Shown: piece after piece, positions 52,099 through 59,719 of the stretch
Layout: each line of letters begins with the position of its first letter
Numbering within the stretch: the stretch's first letter is position 1
DNA from: Roseomonas gilardii
GTDB taxonomy: Bacteria > Pseudomonadota > Alphaproteobacteria > Acetobacterales > Acetobacteraceae
DNA: 64,000 nt
Direction: 5' to 3'
NCBI RefSeq assembly: GCF_001941945.1
Contig: NZ_CP015583.1
Span: 1,415,001-1,479,000 of the forward strand
Notes under the pieces: model-generated
Seen by the model: the letters and a program-made list of their open reading frames with translations, nothing else
Database searches by the model: none
Told to the model about the DNA's origin: nothing
Made by a program: the position numbers and the translations under genes

Positions 52099-52947
52099 AT
52101 GAACATCCTCTCCATCCAGTCCTGGGTCGCCTATGGCCATGTCGGCAATGCCTCCGCCGTGTTCCCGCTGCAGCGGCTGGGCGCCGAGGTCTGGGCGCTC
52201 AACACCGTGCAGTTCTCCAACCACACGGGCTATGGCGCCTGGCGTGGCCAGGTCTTCGGGGCGGAGCTGATCCGCGAACTGGTGGCGGGGATCGAGGAGC
52301 GCGGCGTGCTCGGCACCTGCGACGCGGTGCTGTCCGGCTACATGGGCGATGCCGCGATCGGCGAGGCGATCCTGGAAGCGGTGGCGCGGGTGCGGGCGGC
52401 CAACCCGCAGGCGCTCTATTGCTGCGACCCGGTGATCGGCGATGTCGGGCGCGGGGTCTTCGTCCGCCCGGGCATCCCGGAATTCATGCGCGACCGGGCC
52501 CTGCCCGCCGCCGATATCGTCACCCCCAACCAGTTCGAGCTGGAATGGCTGACCGGGCGCGCCGTCGGCACGCTGGCCGAGGCGAAGGAGGCCGTGCGCG
52601 CCCTGCAGGAACGGGGCCCGCGCTGCGTGCTCGTGACCTCGCTGCGGGTGGAGGACACGCCGGCCGACGCCATTGAGATGCTGGCGGCGGAGGGCGGGCA
52701 TTTCTGGCGCGTCCGCACCCCGCTGCTGCCGATCTCGGTCAACGGGGCGGGCGATGCCATCGCGGCGCTGTTCCTGTTCCACCGGCTGCGCTGGGGCGAT
52801 GCGCGGGTGGCGGTCTCCTCCGCCGCGTCCTCGATCCACGGGCTGCTGCGGCGGACGGCCGAGGCGGGTTCGCGCGAGATCCTGACCGTGGCGGCACAGG
52901 ACGAGTTCGTGCGGCCCAGCCAGACCTTCGTGGCGGAGCCCTGCTGA
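52099..52947 (+). CDS. pdxY: Pyridoxal kinase PdxY
   Basis: PdxY (282 aa) phosphorylates pyridoxal in vitamin B6 salvage. The opening [20 protein letters not shown] is typical, followed by [62 protein letters not shown] and the catalytic [15 protein letters not shown] with its GAGD motif. ATG at 52099 is the family start. It is a single-gene unit. Confidence 0.94.
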   Translation: MNILSIQSWVAYGHVGNASAVFPLQRLGAEVWALNTVQFSNHTGYGAWRGQVFGAELIRELVAGIEERGVLGTCDAVLSGYMGDAAIGEAILEAVARVRAANPQALYCCDPVIGDVGRGVFVRPGIPEFMRDRALPAADIVTPNQFELEWLTGRAVGTLAEAKEAVRALQERGPRCVLVTSLRVEDTPADAIEMLAAEGGHFWRVRTPLLPISVNGAGDAIAALFLFHRLRWGDARVAVSSAASSIHGLLRRTAEAGSREILTVAAQDEFVRPSQTFVAEPC

Positions 52948-53039
52948 AGCCGTCCTGGGGAGGTGCTTTCCTGGGGGTCCTGGCCGCGCCAAGGCGACTG
53001 ATCTAGCCTCCCGCGCCGGACGGCACGGGAGGAAAGCCG

Positions 53040-54365
53040 ATGCGTGGAAAGACGATCCTGGCCCTGGCCGGGCTGGTGGCGGGCCTGCCCGTGCTGGCGC
53101 CAGCGGCCGCGCGGGCCGCACCCGGCCCGGTCGCCTGCCCCGATGGCCTGCCCGCCGGCACGGAATGTCGGCGCGGGCGCGATGCCAACGGCGCCTATTA
53201 CTGGATCGCGGTGCCGAAGGACTGGAACGGCACGCTGGTGGTGCACAGCCATGGCGGCCCCCGCCTCGGCGCGCCGAAGCCGGACGATCCGGTGGAGGAC
53301 CTCCAGCGCTTCGCCGTCACCGTCTCGGAGGGCTATGCCTGGGCCGGCAGCAGCTACCGCCGCGGCGGCTATGGCGTGCGCATGGCGGCGGAGGATACCG
53401 AGAACCTTCGCCAGCTTTTCGTGGCCGAGGTGGCGAAGCCGAAGCGCACCTTCATCCACGGCCAGTCCTGGGGCGGCAATGTCGCGGCCAAGGCGATCGA
53501 GCTCTATCCCGGCAGCTATGACGGGGCGCTGCTGACCAGCGGCGTGCTGGCGGGCGGCACGGAGGGCTATGGCTACCGCACCGATCTGCGCGCCGTGTAC
53601 CAGTACTACTGCCACAACCACCCCAGGCCCGATGAGCCGCAGTATCCGCTGAACATCGGCCTGCCCGCCGGTCAGCGGATGACGGCGAAGGAACTGGCGG
53701 AGCGGGTCGATGCCTGCACCGGCGTCGACAAGCCGGCGGCGGAGCGCAGCCCGGAGCAGGCGCGGAAGCTGGCGGAGATCACCGCCGTGACGCGGGTGCC
53801 GGAGCGCACGCTGGCCTCGCACATGAACTGGGCGACCTTCCTGTACCGCGACATCGTGACGGAGCGCCTGGGCGGCCGCAGCCCCTTCGGCAACGAGGGC
53901 GTGCGCTACACGGGCTCCTCCGACGACGCGGCACTGAACGCGGGCGTGGCGCGGCTGCGGGCCGATCCGAAGGCCGTGGCGGAACTGGCCGGGGACAGCG
54001 ACCTGACCGGCAAGGTCACGATCCCGACCCTGACGATCCACGCGATCGACGATCCCACCGCCTTCGTCGAGCACGAGAGCCATTACCGCGCGGTGCGGGA
54101 GAAGGCGGGCACGGCGGGGCTGCTGGTGCAGAACTTCACGCGGGAGCATGTGCACAGCAAGCTGCACACGCCGGAATACGCCGCCGCCTTCGCGGCCCTG
54201 TCGCGCTGGGTGGACACGAAGCAGGCGCCGGAACCGGCGGCGATCGCGGCCTCCTGCGAGGGCTATCGCAAGGCCTATCCGGAAACCTGCCTCTTCGACC
54301 CCGGCTTCCACCCGGCGCCCTATGACAGCCGGGTCTATCCGCGCGACCCGGCCGGGAAGGACTGA
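53040..54365 (+). CDS. Secreted alpha/beta hydrolase
   Basis: A 441-residue exported hydrolase. The signal peptide is [20 protein letters not shown], cleaved near ARAAP. The nucleophile elbow is GQSWGG in [20 protein letters not shown], and a His suitable for the triad lies in [17 protein letters not shown]. An acidic residue follows [13 protein letters not shown]. An oxyanion-type HSHGGP occurs near the N-terminus. The C-terminal 40 residues contain a Cys pair ([15 protein letters not shown]). Substrate is unknown. It converges on the protease gene at 54376. Confidence 0.8.
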   Translation: MRGKTILALAGLVAGLPVLAPAAARAAPGPVACPDGLPAGTECRRGRDANGAYYWIAVPKDWNGTLVVHSHGGPRLGAPKPDDPVEDLQRFAVTVSEGYAWAGSSYRRGGYGVRMAAEDTENLRQLFVAEVAKPKRTFIHGQSWGGNVAAKAIELYPGSYDGALLTSGVLAGGTEGYGYRTDLRAVYQYYCHNHPRPDEPQYPLNIGLPAGQRMTAKELAERVDACTGVDKPAAERSPEQARKLAEITAVTRVPERTLASHMNWATFLYRDIVTERLGGRSPFGNEGVRYTGSSDDAALNAGVARLRADPKAVAELAGDSDLTGKVTIPTLTIHAIDDPTAFVEHESHYRAVREKAGTAGLLVQNFTREHVHSKLHTPEYAAAFAALSRWVDTKQAPEPAAIAASCEGYRKAYPETCLFDPGFHPAPYDSRVYPRDPAGKD

Positions 54366-54375
54366 GGGGCGCCTC

Positions 54376-55155
54376 TCAGGAGATCAGGCCGAGCCGGGCC
54401 CAGTCGTCCAGGATGGCGGCGAAGGCGATGCCCTCGTTGCGGAAATGCGTGCTGTTGCCGTTCGGCTCCGGAATCCAGCCGCCGCTGTGGTGCAGGGCGA
54501 CCAGCGCCCAGCCGTCATCGAAGACCGGCGAGCCGGAGGAGCCTGGCATGGTGTCGGTCAGGTACTGCACCACCTGCCCGTCCGCATAGGCGACCTCGTT
54601 GTCCACCAGCCCGATCTGCTTGGGCTGGCCGCCCGGATGCTGGATGATGTTCACGCGCATGCCGGCCGAGGCGGCGGTGCGGTAGGGCGGCACGAAGCCG
54701 AACTGCATCCCCGGATCGCCCTGCACGCCGACCAGCGTGTAGTCCAGCGCCTCGCTCGTCACGAAGAGCATGTCCGGCGCGCAGTTGTAGTAGCTGCTGG
54801 CCATGAGCTGGCCGGAGACATCCGTCTCGTAGTTGAAGCGCAGCAGGGTCTGGCGCGCGTGATCCACGCTCGGGATCACATGGTTGTTCGTCAGCAGCAG
54901 GTTGGGCGCGATCAGGAAGCCGGTGCCGAGGCCGAGGCCGGTGACGATCACCTGCGTGACGCAGCGCGCCCGGCGCGTCCCCATCTCCAGGAAGGAGATG
55001 GGCCGCAGGTTGTTGTCGCCGATCAGCACCTCCTTCTGCGAGAAGGCCTCGTTCTGGCTGCAGACGCGCCGCACCGACAGCGCCTCCCGCGTGCCGCGCG
55101 TGTTGTCTTCCTGCCCGTGCCACTGGAAGCCGGGGCCTTCGATCACCTGGAACAT
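54376..55155 (-). CDS. Trypsin-like serine protease of the repeat-peptide cassette
   Basis: A 259-residue S1/V8-like protease. The catalytic triad is visible: His92 in LLTNNHV, Asp138 in [11 protein letters not shown], and Ser207 in [11 protein letters not shown]. Asp201 lies six residues before Ser207, the same offset as Asp189 in trypsin, which gives Arg/Lys preference; V8-type Glu-specific enzymes have Thr/Ser there. No signal peptide is seen, so it should be cytosolic unless exported otherwise. ATG at 55155 has GAGAGG upstream. It is the third gene after the radical SAM and repeat-protein genes and may cut the repeat protein after Arg; that is inference. Confidence 0.8.
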   Translation of the reverse strand: MFQVIEGPGFQWHGQEDNTRGTREALSVRRVCSQNEAFSQKEVLIGDNNLRPISFLEMGTRRARCVTQVIVTGLGLGTGFLIAPNLLLTNNHVIPSVDHARQTLLRFNYETDVSGQLMASSYYNCAPDMLFVTSEALDYTLVGVQGDPGMQFGFVPPYRTAASAGMRVNIIQHPGGQPKQIGLVDNEVAYADGQVVQYLTDTMPGSSGSPVFDDGWALVALHHSGGWIPEPNGNSTHFRNEGIAFAAILDDWARLGLIS

Positions 55156-55299
55156 CCGTCCTCTCCGCTTCATCCATTCGCGACATGGGGCTGGGTCGGG
55201 GGGCACTCCCGTGCCGCATGGTCTCCACCCCGGCGAGCGGCGCCGGAACGGGTGCCTGGACCATGACGCCGGGGGCGCCCCCACCCTTCCGTTCCGGCG

Positions 55300-55325
55300 G
55301 CGCCTCCCGCCAGGGCAGGAGGCGC
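55300..55325 (-). terminator. Hairpin between repeat-protein and protease genes
   Basis: Inverted arms GCGCCTCC (55300-55307) and GGAGGCGC (55318-55325) lie nine bases past the repeat-protein stop, within the 178-bp gap to the protease. No T-tract follows. It could be a partial terminator or an mRNA-stabilising stem that sets a higher level of the repeat protein than of the protease. Confidence 0.45.
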
Positions 55326-55333
55326 GGCCGGCC

Positions 55334-56110
55334 CTAGCCGCCCGAACCCGGCGTCCCGCCGGAGCCCGCGGCGAGCTGCTGGATCTGCTGGTCCAGCGCC
55401 TCGCTCTCATTGACCAGCAGGTCGGCCAGGGCGCGCAGCCCCCGCGCGACATCGGCGATCGTGGCCGCGGCGGGCACCGTCACGGTGAAGCCCGCCCCCT
55501 GGACGGTGGCTTCCTGCCGGCCCGCCATGCCGCCCAGGCCGCGCTGCCCGGCCGTGGCGATGGCCACCACCACCGTGCTGGCGGCCCGGCCGAGATCGGT
55601 GCCGAGGCTGCCGCGCTGCCCGGCGCTGGCGGCGACGATGACCACGGTGCTGGCGGCCCGGCCGAGATCGGTGCCGAGGCTGCCGCGCTGTCCGGCGCTG
55701 GCGGCGACGATGACCACCGTGCTGGCGGCCCGGCCGAGATCGGTGCCGAGACTGCCGCGCTGTCCGGCGCTGGCGGCGACCACCACCACGGTGCTGGCGG
55801 CATTGCCCGCCTGGCTGGCGATGCTGCCGCGCTGGCCCGCCGTGGCGATGGCCACCACCACCGTGCTGGCGGCCAGGCCGCCCAGGAAGCGGCTGCCTTC
55901 CGTCAAGTCCAGCGAGGGCTGGATCTGCTGCTGGAAGTCGGGGCTGTTCACATCGACCCCGTTCTTCTCCAGCAGCTCCAGCGTATCCGCCAGGAAGCGG
56001 GCGCGCGCGGTGGGCGACTGGAGAAGGCGCTGCTCCAGCGCCTCGAAATTGCCCGTGCTCGAAGAGCCCGTATCGGAGGGGCCCGTGCTGCTACTGCCTG
56101 TATCGGACAT
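55334..56110 (-). CDS. Repeat-containing candidate RiPP precursor
   Basis: A 258-residue protein of unrecognised family. Residues 1-20 are two copies of SDTGSSSTGx. Residues 21-79 are helical and leader-like (ALEQRLLQSPTARARFLADT, ELLEKNGVDV), reminiscent of NHLP/Nif11-type leaders by eye. Residues 80-199 are five tandem 24-residue repeats: AAST, a Val/Ile run, AASAGQRGS, then LGTDLGR in repeats 2-4. Repeats 3 and 4 are identical. A C-terminal helix (IADVARGLRALADLLVNESE) and a Gly-rich tail follow. There is no Cys, and no aromatic residue within the repeats. The radical SAM gene ends 99 bp upstream, and a protease gene follows. Precursor status is inferred from context. Confidence 0.65.
   Translation of the reverse strand: MSDTGSSSTGPSDTGSSSTGNFEALEQRLLQSPTARARFLADTLELLEKNGVDVNSPDFQQQIQPSLDLTEGSRFLGGLAASTVVVAIATAGQRGSIASQAGNAASTVVVVAASAGQRGSLGTDLGRAASTVVIVAASAGQRGSLGTDLGRAASTVVIVAASAGQRGSLGTDLGRAASTVVVAIATAGQRGLGGMAGRQEATVQGAGFTVTVPAAATIADVARGLRALADLLVNESEALDQQIQQLAAGSGGTPGSGG
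55514..55873 (-). repeat. Five 72-bp coding repeats
   Basis: Five in-frame units of 72 bp encode residues 80-103, 104-127, 128-151, 152-175 and 176-199 of the repeat protein. Units 2-4 are nearly identical, and the two end units share the variant VVVAIATAGQRG. The DNA identity implies recent duplication and likely copy-number change between strains. Confidence 0.92.
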
Positions 56111-56209
56111 GGCTGTCTGCTCCGGACTGGACGTTTCGGGAAGTTCACGGCGGGGAGGTGGCCCTCGGGGGGAGGCGGCCCCGTCCCCGCTTCCGTGAGG
56201 TGCGCGTCC

Positions 56210-57430
56210 TCAGACGATGCTGACCGAGCGGAGGGTGTCGAGGATGACACGCTCCCCGGCCGCATCGCCCTTCTGCGCCCGCACCGCGGCGAGAAGCTGG
56301 GTGATCCGCTCGCATTCCAGCCGCTCCATCACCGCCAGGATGCGGTCGGCCAGGACGGGGTCGCGGAACAGGCGGTGGCAGAGATGGCAGGGGCCCACCG
56401 CCTGCGACGGGTCGGGAAGATCGCGTGCCAGATCGGCATCGGCCTCCCGCAGCAGGCGGTAGAGCTCCGCGAAGTTCTGGCTCTTCATCACCCGCAGCAG
56501 CAGGGAGCCCTCGGCGCGATCCCAGACCTCGGACAGCGTGTCGCGATAGACATTGCCGAGGCTGAGCTTCGGCATCTCGCGGTTGTAGACCGAGCAGCAG
56601 GGATAGACCTCGCCATCCCAGAAGACCGTGATGTCGTGGTAGATCCGCTTGTAGCAACTGCCGAAGCCGGGGCTTTGCGGCACATGGCCGTAGCTCGCCG
56701 GCGTGACGGAGATGTTGCGTTGCCCCATGCGCCCGACATCGGGCAGCACGACGCGGTTGACGATGTCGATATCGGGCTGTCCCGCATATTCGGGGAAGAT
56801 CTGCTCCAGCCGCATCGTGTCGTCGTAGAAGCTGGAGCAGAGGCAGACGCGCACGCCGCATTCGCGGGCCGCGTCGATGGCGTTGCGCACGTATTGCAGC
56901 GGCACCCAGTTCTGGTGGCTCGGGTCGTGCGTGGCGGTGAAGACGTCGATGCCATGGGCGGCGAGGTCGCGCAGCACGCGCCGCGCCTCCGCCATGTCCT
57001 TCGCCCAGTAGCAGGAGGAGATCATGGAGAAGGGCAGGCCGTGCTTCTGCATGCGCGCGGTGATGCGCATGATCTCGTCGTGGAAGATCAGCGCCTCGCC
57101 GCCGGTGAAGCCGCATTGCGCGAAGATGCCGAGTTCGGCGGCCTGATCGACCAGGTCCAGCGCCAGCGCCTCGTCCATGGTCTCGCTGCGCTTCGGCGAG
57201 CAGCCGTAGCAGCAGTAGTCGCAGGCCAGCGGGCATTTCATCGTGTAGTTGAGGATCAGGATGTTGAAGAGATCCGGCTCCGGCGTGAAGCCGGTCATGC
57301 GGGCGATGTCCGTATCGACCTGCTGCCGCCGCAGGGAGCGCGGCGCCATGGCCGCTCGCGGCCGCATGATCTGTTCCGGGCGCGTCACGCGGGCATCGAG
57401 TGCGGGGATGCGGTGGCAGGGGCTCGACAT
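56210..57430 (-). CDS. Radical SAM protein with SPASM-type C-terminus
   Basis: A 406-residue radical SAM enzyme. The [4Fe-4S] motif is KCPLACDYC with Cys66, Cys70 and Cys73, followed by CYGC. GFTGGEAL (107-114) is the GGE motif for SAM. The C-terminal domain has Cys259, Gly273 and Cys278 in the C-x13-G-x4-C spacing of SPASM/twitch clusters (WDGEVYPCC), and later PCHLC (348, 351). Such enzymes usually modify peptides. ATG at 57430 follows AGGACC. It is the first gene of the cassette, transcribed out of an AT-rich region. Modification type cannot be predicted. Confidence 0.85.
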   Translation of the reverse strand: MSSPCHRIPALDARVTRPEQIMRPRAAMAPRSLRRQQVDTDIARMTGFTPEPDLFNILILNYTMKCPLACDYCCYGCSPKRSETMDEALALDLVDQAAELGIFAQCGFTGGEALIFHDEIMRITARMQKHGLPFSMISSCYWAKDMAEARRVLRDLAAHGIDVFTATHDPSHQNWVPLQYVRNAIDAARECGVRVCLCSSFYDDTMRLEQIFPEYAGQPDIDIVNRVVLPDVGRMGQRNISVTPASYGHVPQSPGFGSCYKRIYHDITVFWDGEVYPCCSVYNREMPKLSLGNVYRDTLSEVWDRAEGSLLLRVMKSQNFAELYRLLREADADLARDLPDPSQAVGPCHLCHRLFRDPVLADRILAVMERLECERITQLLAAVRAQKGDAAGERVILDTLRSVSIV

Positions 57431-57514
57431 GGCTGGGGTCCTGTCTGTTGCTGTCCTGGCGGAAGGCAGAGAGATCTCGTCAGCGAAACGGCAGGGAATT
57501 CCCCCTGCCGGGGC

Positions 57515-57660
57515 GCAGTTATTCCGAGTCAATTCTGTCGTGTTGTTTAGATTTACTGTAACTCATCATCCACTTGAATGATAAGTCACGGTTCCCGCTG
57601 AATATTTATTATGTGATTTCGATATTAGAACGATATCACGATCGGTTGATGATTGAGGAA
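57515..57660. other. AT-rich upstream region of the cassette
   Basis: By hand count 57541-57660 is about 65% A+T, against roughly 30% in the surroundings. It contains runs such as AATATTTATTATG and the near-repeat CGATATTAGAACGATATC. No -35/-10 pair is convincing; TTACAG and CAGAAT on the minus strand are 18 bases apart. A short hairpin (GGCAGGG with CCCTGCC, 57490-57509) lies in the leader. The 318-bp gap (57431-57748) holds no gene I support. The composition suggests a regulatory or horizontally acquired segment. Confidence 0.6.
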
Positions 57661-57748
57661 CTCCACGCAGCTTCAACCGATCCTGGCAGAGCCGCCGTGC
57701 CCGGCGACACAGTGCCGTCACCCGGCCAGCGCGGTACCCGTGTCGGTA

Positions 57749-58201
57749 TCAGAAGCCGATGCAGGCGGGACGCAGGAGGCGCAGCACGGATTCCTGCTGG
57801 AAACGCCGCCGGTAGGCTTCGGCGAGGGGCTCCAGCCGGGACGCGGCCTCGGCCGGACTGGCACCGGGCAGGGCGAGGATCAGCAGCTTCGATGCCTCGC
57901 GCCCCGCGTGTCCATCCGCGCCACGCCACTGGCCGATGGCGTCGAGCACCGTCAGCCCATCCGGAAAGCGGGGCGTGACCTCGGTGGCGAGGAAGGCATC
58001 CCAGGCAGCCTCGCCGACCACCTGAGCGCCATCGCGGTTCCGGCCGAAGAAGAGCTCCGCCACCACGCCCTGCCGCAGCCCGTCCGGGCAGGCGATGGCC
58101 GGAGCGGCAGGCGGCGCGGCACAGGCGGAAAGGGCCAGTGCCACGGCGAGGGCGGGAAGGCCGCGCCCGCCGCGCGTGATCCCGGCAGCGGGACCGGCCA
58201 T
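57749..58201 (-). CDS. DUF3574 lipoprotein
   Basis: A 150-residue lipoprotein. The signal ends in ALAVALALSACAAPP, with lipobox SAC. The DUF3574 core is ELFFGRNRDGAQVVGEAAWD, then AFLATEVTPRFPDGLTVLDA and IGQWRGADGH, closing with REASKLLILALPG. Function is unknown. It begins one base after the stop of the SMR-type transporter gene and is probably the last gene of that transcript. Confidence 0.87.
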   Translation of the reverse strand: MAGPAAGITRGGRGLPALAVALALSACAAPPAAPAIACPDGLRQGVVAELFFGRNRDGAQVVGEAAWDAFLATEVTPRFPDGLTVLDAIGQWRGADGHAGREASKLLILALPGASPAEAASRLEPLAEAYRRRFQQESVLRLLRPACIGF

Positions 58202-58202
58202 G

Positions 58203-58538
58203 TCAGGCCACGGCGAGCAGGGCGACCCCGGCGCAGATCAGCCCGAGCGCCGCCACCTTGGCCGGGCCCAGCATCTCGCCGAAGGCGAAATGCCCGATCG
58301 CCGCGACCGCGACATAGGAGACGGCGGTGCAGGGCAGCGCCACGCTCATCGGCAGCTTGCGCAGCGCCACGATGTAGAGCAACGCCGCGCCGCCATAGGC
58401 GCCGAGCCCGATGATGGTCTGCCAGCGGAAGAGCTGGGTGAGGAAGCCGCCCTCGCCCAGCGTGCCGGCCTTGAGCAGGATCTGGCCGAGCAGCGAGGTG
58501 CCGATCGCCGCGGCGAGTGCAATCCAGGACGGCGTCAT
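58203..58538 (-). CDS. Small EamA/SMR-type transporter, lipid-linked sugar flippase-like
   Basis: A 111-residue protein with four membrane helices. Landmarks are SLLGQILLKAGTLGEGGF, IIGLGAYGGAALLYIVALRK and LPMSVALPCTAVSYVAVAAI with GHFAFGE. This is the SMR/EamA half-size fold used by ArnE/ArnF-type flippases. The adjacent ArnC-like glycosyltransferase, overlapping by four bases, suggests it flips an undecaprenyl-phosphate sugar. Drug efflux is the alternative. Confidence 0.8.
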   Translation of the reverse strand: MTPSWIALAAAIGTSLLGQILLKAGTLGEGGFLTQLFRWQTIIGLGAYGGAALLYIVALRKLPMSVALPCTAVSYVAVAAIGHFAFGEMLGPAKVAALGLICAGVALLAVA

Positions 58539-59569
58539 CGGACTTCGGCACCATCCCGCTGCACGGCTGCCACGGCGGGCTCATGGGGCGGCGCCTCCGG
58601 CCGCGCCCGCAGCTCCTCCCGCACCACGCCCTGCGGCTTGCCGTTGGCGGACAGGAAGGCGCGGCCGACATACTCGCCCAGCACGCCCAGGATGACGAAC
58701 TGCACGCCCGCGATCAGTAGCGTGACCACCATCAGCGAGGGCCAGCCGGAGGGCATCCCGTGGACGAAGGTCTCGGCCACGACCCAGCAGGCGCCGAGCA
58801 GGCCCAGCAGGCCCATGGCGATGCCGGCGAGCCCGGCCATGCGCAGCGGCTTCACCGAGAAGGAGGTGGCGAGGTTCAGCCAGAGCCGGATCAGCCGGCG
58901 CAGCGTGTAGTTGGAACGGCCCTCGGCGCGGGCGAGGTGGCGGACCTCGATGGAATCGATCCGCTGCGTCACCTGCATGACCAGCCCGTCGATATAGGGA
59001 TAGGGGCCGGTGTAGCGGGTGATGTTATCCACCACGAGCGCGGACATGCAGCGGAAGGAAGAGAGGTAGAGGCCGGCCGGCTTGTCCAGCAGGCTGTCGG
59101 CCACCTTGTTGGCGAAGCGCGAGCCGATGTTGCGCCAGGCCTCGTGCTTCTTCTCCGCATAGCGCGTGTACACCACGTCCCAGCCGCCAAGCCGGGCATG
59201 GTCGTAGAGCCGCACGACCTCCTCCGGCGGGTTCTGCAGGTCGTCGTCCATGGTGATGACGTAGCTGCCCCGGACCCGGCGCAGCCCACTCATGACCGCG
59301 TTGTGCTCGCCGAAGTTGCGCGCGTGCTCGACATAGGTGAGCGGCACCGTGGCGGTCTCGATCAGGCGCCGGCAGACATCGCCGGAATTGTCCGGGCTGC
59401 CGTCGTTCACCAGGATGATCTCGATGCCGCCGGCGGGGCGCAGGGCGGACAGCGCTTCCACCAGCCGGCCCACCGTGGCCGCGCCGCGATACACCGGGAC
59501 GACGATGCTGAGGCCCTGGAAGCCGTCCCGGGGCGGGGGCACGGCCGATGCGGAGGGCAGGGGAAACAT
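58535..59569 (-). CDS. GT2 family glycosyltransferase, ArnC/DPM1-like with membrane tail
   Basis: A 344-residue glycosyltransferase that should load a sugar onto a polyprenyl phosphate. The GT-A domain has LSIVVPVYRGAATVGRLVEA, IILVNDGSPDNSGDV and YVITMDDDLQNPPEEV with the DDD metal motif. Two C-terminal membrane helices are seen: MAGLAGIAMGLLGLLGACWV and LMVVTLLIAGVQFVILGVLG. It overlaps the SMR gene by four bases. Together they could make and flip a lipid-linked sugar for surface glycan. Confidence 0.9.
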   Translation of the reverse strand: MFPLPSASAVPPPRDGFQGLSIVVPVYRGAATVGRLVEALSALRPAGGIEIILVNDGSPDNSGDVCRRLIETATVPLTYVEHARNFGEHNAVMSGLRRVRGSYVITMDDDLQNPPEEVVRLYDHARLGGWDVVYTRYAEKKHEAWRNIGSRFANKVADSLLDKPAGLYLSSFRCMSALVVDNITRYTGPYPYIDGLVMQVTQRIDSIEVRHLARAEGRSNYTLRRLIRLWLNLATSFSVKPLRMAGLAGIAMGLLGLLGACWVVAETFVHGMPSGWPSLMVVTLLIAGVQFVILGVLGEYVGRAFLSANGKPQGVVREELRARPEAPPHEPAVAAVQRDGAEVR

Positions 59570-59719
59570 GGCGGGGTCGTCCTTCTCGCCGGCGGAACAC
59601 GGTCCGGAGCGGCGGCCCGGGGGCGGGCGGCCAGGGTGGATGATGGCGCTCTCTTTAGGCCAAAAAATGACCGGTGTGCTTCGGAACTGCGACAGGTCGT
59701 CCGAAAGATGCGAAGGGGC

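Noticed and set aside
55514-55873. Regular repeats that could suggest a CRISPR array
   Set aside because: Units are 72 bp, contiguous, in frame and without spacers; they encode protein repeats.
57574-57978. 134-residue frame beginning in the AT-rich island (MNDKSRFPLN...)
   Set aside because: The first 25 residues look protein-like, but the rest is antisense to the DUF3574 gene and low-complexity; no ribosome-binding site.
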